A stretch of DNA of 6,201 nucleotides, taken from the NCBI GenBank assembly GCA_021808205.1, contig JAKBCD010000126.1:1-6201 (forward strand), written 5' to 3'. Each line of letters opens with the position of its first letter. Within the stretch, counting starts at the first letter, position 1. The notes beneath the pieces are model-generated. The model saw only the letters and a program-made list of their open reading frames with translations, was not told the origin of the DNA and searched no databases. Source of the DNA: Pseudomonadota bacterium (GTDB taxonomy: Bacteria > Pseudomonadota > Alphaproteobacteria > Acetobacterales > Acetobacteraceae). Made by a program: the position numbers and the translations under genes. This document shows, one piece after another, positions 5,913-6,201 of the stretch.

Positions 5913-6201
5913 TTACCCTTGCGGATAGTCGGCGCTGTAGGAAAGTTCCTTCTGAGCGCTGATTTCTTCAAGCCTGGTCTCAATCCGTCGCGTCACCTCG
6001 TCAAATCCCCAGGCGCCCAGCACAATATGGCGCGGCGCGCCAGGCTTTTGCGTCAGCTCGATCATCACATCGCTGGCCCGCACCGGGTCTCCGGCCTGAT
6101 TACCGCTGCGCTGCTTGGTTCCCGCCAGCCGCGCTCCGGCGGTCTCGGCATAATCCGCGATCCTGCTTGGCGTCTGCTTCAGGGAACGCCCCGCCCAATC
6201 C
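5913..6201 (-). CDS. SDR-family oxidoreductase, C-terminal fragment
   Basis: Reading the minus strand from the right edge gives an open frame of 95 residues ending in TAA (complement of 5913-5915); the start lies beyond the window. The visible part begins DWAGRSL and continues RIADYAETAGARLAG, then GNQAGDPVRASDVMIEL, then a stretch ending in HIVLGAWGFDEVTRRI and a charged C-terminal helix finishing near SADYPQG. This is the typical tail of classical short-chain dehydrogenases: the TDWAGRSL-like substrate-loop segment, the GKQPGDPxxAA-like helix and the LxLGxDA-like strand. The Rossmann GxxxGxG and YxxxK motifs would be upstream, so cofactor and substrate cannot be assigned. It converges on the operon and is not part of it. 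Confidence 0.75.
   Translation of the reverse strand, partial: DWAGRSLKQTPSRIADYAETAGARLAGTKQRSGNQAGDPVRASDVMIELTQKPGAPRHIVLGAWGFDEVTRRIETRLEEISAQKELSYSADYPQG

Overview
The window is GC-rich (about 60% by eye), with dense, same-strand genes that abut or overlap. It looks like an alphaproteobacterial chromosome. The gene set and the protein sequences resemble those of acidophilic or acetic-acid Acetobacteraceae (the Acidocella/Acidiphilium type), but this placement rests on remembered family resemblance and was not computed.

Layout. Positions 1-276 hold the 3' end of an acetate/monocarboxylate transporter of the GPR1/FUN34/YaaH (SatP) family, closed by a strong intrinsic terminator. Positions 277-470 are intergenic; from about 360 they become AT-richer, and they contain a short perfect inverted repeat and a possible weak promoter. 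From 471 to 5865 lies one compact plus-strand operon of five genes. These are a 97-residue helical protein of unknown (possibly phasin-like) function, a FabI-type enoyl reductase, a PhaC-type polyhydroxyalkanoate synthase, a MaoC hydratase/phosphotransacylase fusion, and an acetate/propionate-family kinase. Gene junctions are 4-nt overlap, 38 nt, 17 nt and 8-nt overlap. Positions 5866-5912 are a short gap, and 5913-6201 are the C-terminal end of a convergent SDR oxidoreductase on the minus strand.

How the genes may work together (inference). The five products handle neighbouring steps of short-chain acyl-CoA metabolism. PhaC uses (R)-3-hydroxyacyl-CoA. The MaoC domain interconverts (R)-3-hydroxyacyl-CoA and trans-2-enoyl thioester. 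A FabI-type protein reduces enoyl thioesters with NAD(P)H. The phosphotransacylase domain exchanges CoA for phosphate, and the kinase turns acyl-phosphate plus ADP into the free acid plus ATP. Read in one direction this is a complete route from a PHA precursor to a short-chain acid (for example butyrate), disposing of NADH and yielding ATP. Read in the other, it activates an imported short-chain acid. The upstream transporter would suit either direction. The individual families are well known and the gene grouping recurs in alphaproteobacteria, so the interest lies in the combined function. No mobile element, tRNA, rRNA or CRISPR array was seen.
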